Shown: in pieces, positions 15,811 through 18,432 of the stretch
How positions within the stretch are numbered: position 1 is the stretch's first letter
Layout: every line of letters starts with the position of its first letter
NCBI GenBank assembly: GCA_018660305.1
Contig: JABJKO010000111.1
Coordinates: forward strand, 1-18,432
Direction of reading: 5' to 3'
DNA: 18,432 bases
Source of the DNA: Rhodospirillaceae bacterium
GTDB taxonomy: Bacteria; Pseudomonadota; Alphaproteobacteria; MPNO01; UBA2964
Translations under genes and position numbers: made by a program
Notes under the pieces: model-generated
What the model was told of the DNA's origin: nothing
The model's database searches: none
Seen by the model: only the letters and a program-made list of their open reading frames with translations

Positions 15811-17241
15811 ATGGCGCCAAAAACGGCAATCGGGCGACGGAAATGGTTCGGGCTGTCGGCCCGCCTGCTTCTGCTCACCATCTTTTTTGTGATGTTGAGC
15901 GAAGTGTTCATTTACGCCCCATCCATCGGCCGTTTCCGTGTCTCCTATCTCCAGGAACGGGTTGCCGCCGCCCACCTTGCCAGCCTCGCGCTCGAAGTGC
16001 CGCCGGACAACATGGTCAGTGCGCAGCTCCGTCAGGAGCTTCTCGATCATGCCGGAGCCCATGGCATTGTCATCAAACGGCCGGCCAGCAAATCGCTGGT
16101 ACTCAGCACCGATATGCCGCCGAAGATCCATGCGACCTATGACCTGGCCAAAGGGACGTTTTTTGGGTTGATCGGCGACGCCTTCATGACCCTGGCGGAA
16201 GATGGCTCGAGGGTCCTGAGAATTATCGGCAGGTCGCCACAGAATCCCAATGTCGAAATAGAAGTGGTGGTCAGCGAAGAGCCTCTGCGGATGGCCATGA
16301 TCGATTATTCCGCCCGCATCCTGGCGCTCTCCATTCTCATTTCATTGATGACGGCGGTGGCGGTCTATTTCAGCCTGCAATGGCTGTTCGTCCGCCCCGT
16401 GCAGAGTTTGACCGCCAGCATGGTGTCCTTCCGCGAGGACCCCGAAGACGGCAGGCGTCTGGTGGTCCCCGGGACACGGTCCGACGAGTTGGGCGTGGCG
16501 CAGCGGGAACTGGCCGATATGCAGCGGGGTCTGCGGGATGCCCTGATGCAGAAAACCCGGCTCGCGGCCCTCGGGACGGCGGTGACCAAGATAAACCATG
16601 ATCTGCGCAATATTCTGGCGACCGCCCAGCTTGTGTCGGATCATCTGGACAGCACCGATGATCCCAATGTGAAGCGCATTGCACCGACCTTGATGGGGGC
16701 CATCGATCGTGCCGTGACGCTGTGTTCCAAGACCCTGCGTTTCGCTCAGGAGGATTCGTCGGCGCTGGAGATGATGTGGTTTCCCCTGCGGCCGCTTGTG
16801 GAAGAGGTGGCGGTGAGTGCGGGCGGTGAACCGGAAAGCCTTCAGCGGTTTGACAATTCGGTCGAGCAGGACATCCGGCTGCATGCCGATCGCGATCAGA
16901 TCTTCCGGGTGCTCAACAACCTGGTCCGCAATGCCTATGAGGCCGGCGCCCATCACGTACTGGTGACGGCCCAGGCGGACCACAACCAGACCGTCATCGA
17001 GATCGTCGATGATGGCCCCGGTCTGCCCGATCGTATTAGGGCAAATCTGTTCCAGCCCTTCACCGGATCGACCCGGGTCGGCGGCTCGGGTCTCGGCCTT
17101 TCCATCGCCCGCGATCTCATGCGTGGTCACGGTGGCGACGTGGAGCTCAAACGGACGGGCGACGACGGAACGGTTTTCCGACTGGTGCTGCCCCTTGAAG
17201 TGAGTGTTCGGGACAGAGCGGCGGCGGCGGTCAGTGGATAG
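15811..17241 (+). CDS. Sensor histidine kinase
   Basis: This 476-residue membrane kinase is of the two-component type. Helix 1 is near residues 16-38, then a periplasmic sensor region of about 130 residues and helix 2 near 169-190. A HAMP-like linker follows (about 191-245). The H-box is KINHDLRN with phospho-acceptor His263. The catalytic domain has the N-box LNNLVRNAYEAGA (368-380), G1 DDGPGL (400-405) and G2 GGSGLGLSIA (424-433), all intact. The sensor region is not recognised. No response regulator gene lies within the window, so the partner is elsewhere. The frame can be extended upstream to a TTG at 15760, but that region holds the promoter. The ATG at 15811 coincides with the predicted transcription start, so leaderless translation is likely. 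The signal could relate to the cysteine-repeat gene just upstream, but only position suggests it. Confidence 0.93.
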   Translation: MAPKTAIGRRKWFGLSARLLLLTIFFVMLSEVFIYAPSIGRFRVSYLQERVAAAHLASLALEVPPDNMVSAQLRQELLDHAGAHGIVIKRPASKSLVLSTDMPPKIHATYDLAKGTFFGLIGDAFMTLAEDGSRVLRIIGRSPQNPNVEIEVVVSEEPLRMAMIDYSARILALSILISLMTAVAVYFSLQWLFVRPVQSLTASMVSFREDPEDGRRLVVPGTRSDELGVAQRELADMQRGLRDALMQKTRLAALGTAVTKINHDLRNILATAQLVSDHLDSTDDPNVKRIAPTLMGAIDRAVTLCSKTLRFAQEDSSALEMMWFPLRPLVEEVAVSAGGEPESLQRFDNSVEQDIRLHADRDQIFRVLNNLVRNAYEAGAHHVLVTAQADHNQTVIEIVDDGPGLPDRIRANLFQPFTGSTRVGGSGLGLSIARDLMRGHGGDVELKRTGDDGTVFRLVLPLEVSVRDRAAAAVSG

Positions 17242-17251
17242 GGTTGGCGGT

Positions 17252-17281
17252 TTTACTTTCGCTACAAGAGATCGTTATATA
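17252..17281 (+). promoter_or_regulatory. Weak candidate promoter for the 57-residue protein/lyase unit
   Basis: TTTACT (17252-17257) is followed after 18 bp by TATATA (17276-17281), in a locally AT-rich stretch within the 133-bp gap after the kinase gene. Each box matches the consensus at four of six positions. Several overlapping TATA-like boxes exist (TATATAGATATAG), so the exact -10 is uncertain. Confidence 0.3.
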
Positions 17282-17320
17282 GATATAGAGAGATCCACCG
17301 TACTTGGCGGGTGGGTTGGC

Positions 17321-17362
17321 AGACTTGGAATTACAGACTTGGATTTACAGGCTTGGATTTGA
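17321..17362 (+). repeat. Three tandem 14-bp repeats before the small membrane protein gene
   Basis: The copies are AGACTTGGAATTAC (17321-17334), AGACTTGGATTTAC (17335-17348) and AGGCTTGGATTTGA (17349-17362). The second differs from the first by one base; the third is more diverged and runs into the GAGGGA ribosome site. They would lie in the 5' untranslated region. Confidence 0.85.
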
Positions 17363-17374
17363 GGGAAGATCACA

Positions 17375-17548
17375 ATGAATCACGTAGGTAACTGGGTCAT
17401 GGGCGGGGTCACGGCCCTGTTGGCAGTCGGCGGATTGTTCGTCGCGGCGACGGCGGCGGAAGGTGTGCCCTATTATGGCGGGCTGCTGTTTTTCGTCTTC
17501 GCCGTTCTGCTGGTTTTCATGTTTATCAAGGTCAGTACCGATCACTGA
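17375..17548 (+). CDS. Small two-helix membrane protein, 57 residues
   Basis: This short gene encodes 57 residues beginning MNHVGNWVMGGVTALLAVGG. Two hydrophobic segments, about residues 8-27 and 34-51, are separated by a short loop (AAEGVPYYG). The tail is IKVSTDH. The gene is well supported: GAGGGA (17361-17366) lies eight bases before the ATG, codon third positions are GC-rich, and the stop is 12 bp before the lyase gene's ATG. It is probably an inner-membrane hairpin. I do not recognise a named family or function. The close spacing suggests co-transcription with the lyase. Confidence 0.8.
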   Translation: MNHVGNWVMGGVTALLAVGGLFVAATAAEGVPYYGGLLFFVFAVLLVFMFIKVSTDH

Positions 17549-17560
17549 TCGGAGGCACTT

Positions 17561-18424
17561 ATGTCCGCCGCCACGCAAAAACTGAGGGACCTTCTGGCGC
17601 AGCCCGGCGCTCATGTGACGCCGGCCTGTTTCGACGCCCTGTCGGCGCGGATGATCGAGCGGGCCGGATTCAAGGTAAGCTTCATGAGCGGCTTCGCGGT
17701 GTCCGCGGCGCGGCTCGGCATGCCCGATACCGGTCTGATTTCCTACGCTGAGATGGTCGAGCAGGGGCGCGATATCTGCAACGCCACGTCGATCCCGGTG
17801 ATAGGCGATGGCGATACCGGTTATGGCAACGCGCTGAATGTCAAACGCACTATCCAGGGATACGCTCAGGCCGGATTTGCCTGCGCCATGATCGAAGATC
17901 AGGTGGCGCCCAAGCGCTGTGGTCACACGCGCGGCAAGATGGTGGTCGACCGCAATGAAGCCGTGGGCCGCATTCAGGCGGCGGTGGATGCGCGGGACGA
18001 GGGCGCCGATATCCTGATCATGGCGCGCACCGACGCCCGGGCCACCGACGGGTTCGAAGAAGCCATGTGGCGCATCAAGGCGTTTTCCGATATTGGAGCC
18101 GATATCCTGTTTCTCGAAGCGCCCGAAAACGAAGACGAAATGCGCGCCTTCTGCGACGGCGTGCCCGGGCCCAAGATGGCCAATCTGGTGGAGCAGGGCG
18201 ACACGCCGCTGCTGCCGCCGGAAGTGCTGGGTGAGATGGGTTTCAAGATCGTGCTTTACCCCCTGACCATGCTCAATTCCGCCATGACCGCCATGGAGCA
18301 GGGGCTTCAGGCCCTCAAGGAAGGCCGGACGCCAGAGGGCCTCTCCGACTTCGCCCATCTGCGCGATATCGTCGGCTTCCCCGACTATTACGAAGCGGAA
18401 AAGAAATACGCCGCCGGAGAGTAG
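17561..18424 (+). CDS. Isocitrate lyase/PEP mutase family protein
   Basis: This 287-residue enzyme is of the isocitrate lyase/phosphoenolpyruvate mutase superfamily, which cleaves or forms bonds next to a carboxylate in a TIM barrel using Mg2+. Metal and substrate residues appear in DGDTGYGN (83-90), the acidic pair in MIEDQ (110-114), the active-site loop PKRCGH (117-122) and the barrel motif MARTDAR (154-160). Cys120 in KRCGH is the loop cysteine of lyases such as 2-methylisocitrate lyase. The protein could equally be an oxaloacetate decarboxylase-like member. No prpC or prpD is adjacent, so methylcitrate-cycle membership is not supported. GGAGG at 17551-17555 lies five bases before the ATG. 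It follows the 57-residue membrane protein with a 12-bp gap. The exact substrate cannot be assigned. Confidence 0.88.
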   Translation: MSAATQKLRDLLAQPGAHVTPACFDALSARMIERAGFKVSFMSGFAVSAARLGMPDTGLISYAEMVEQGRDICNATSIPVIGDGDTGYGNALNVKRTIQGYAQAGFACAMIEDQVAPKRCGHTRGKMVVDRNEAVGRIQAAVDARDEGADILIMARTDARATDGFEEAMWRIKAFSDIGADILFLEAPENEDEMRAFCDGVPGPKMANLVEQGDTPLLPPEVLGEMGFKIVLYPLTMLNSAMTAMEQGLQALKEGRTPEGLSDFAHLRDIVGFPDYYEAEKKYAAGE

Positions 18425-18432
18425 GATACCGG

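Noticed and set aside
17345..18358. Minus-strand ORF of 337 codons
   Set aside because: It lies opposite the isocitrate lyase/PEP mutase gene and the 57-residue protein gene; it is His/Arg-rich with no motif and no ribosome site noted.
17561..18424. 2-methylisocitrate lyase (prpB) of a methylcitrate operon
   Set aside because: KRCGH is shared by several family activities, and no prpC or prpD is adjacent, so only the family is assigned.

Overview
The window looks like the chromosome of a GC-rich alphaproteobacterium, probably Rhodospirillales-like or a related marine or soil lineage. Three things point there: a DUF2336 protein, the block rpmH-rnpA-yidD-yidC-engB-argB, and a CpaF-type pilus ATPase. 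No insertion sequence, phage gene, CRISPR array, tRNA or rRNA was seen. Almost all of it is ordinary core or housekeeping coding sequence; the less ordinary part is the right-hand third.

Plus strand, 1-4772: the 3' end of a GGDEF diguanylate cyclase overlaps a DUF2336 protein by four bases. An ABC exporter pair of the LolD/MacB class follows, with an ATPase and a ten-helix FtsX-like permease joined by a TGATG overlap. Minus strand, 4777-8013: an amidase-signature hydrolase converges on the permease, with a solitary CpaF/TadA secretion ATPase upstream of it. An AT-rich 259-bp region in front of cpaF holds a candidate promoter, an inverted repeat and two TTAACCAT motifs.

Minus strand, 8273-12664: a compact operon runs rpmH, rnpA, yidD, yidC, engB, argB. 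It starts from a clear sigma-70-like promoter (TTGACT, 17 bp, TATACA). It couples ribosomal protein L34, the RNase P protein, membrane protein insertion and ribosome assembly with an arginine-synthesis enzyme.

Plus strand, 12804-18424: a doubtful 51-codon ORF is followed by a VTT-domain (TVP38/TMEM64) membrane protein and a mercuric-reductase-like FAD disulfide oxidoreductase. Next is a small exported protein made of Cys-x2-Cys-x2-Cys modules with 14 cysteines, closed by a strong terminator. A sensor histidine kinase follows, whose TATAAT box lies so close to its ATG that the mRNA is probably leaderless. Last come a 57-residue two-helix membrane protein, preceded by three tandem 14-bp repeats, and an isocitrate lyase/PEP mutase family enzyme in the same transcription unit.

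The best candidate for something undescribed is the cysteine-repeat exported protein, with its possible redox neighbours upstream and the kinase downstream. Any functional link between them is inference from position only.
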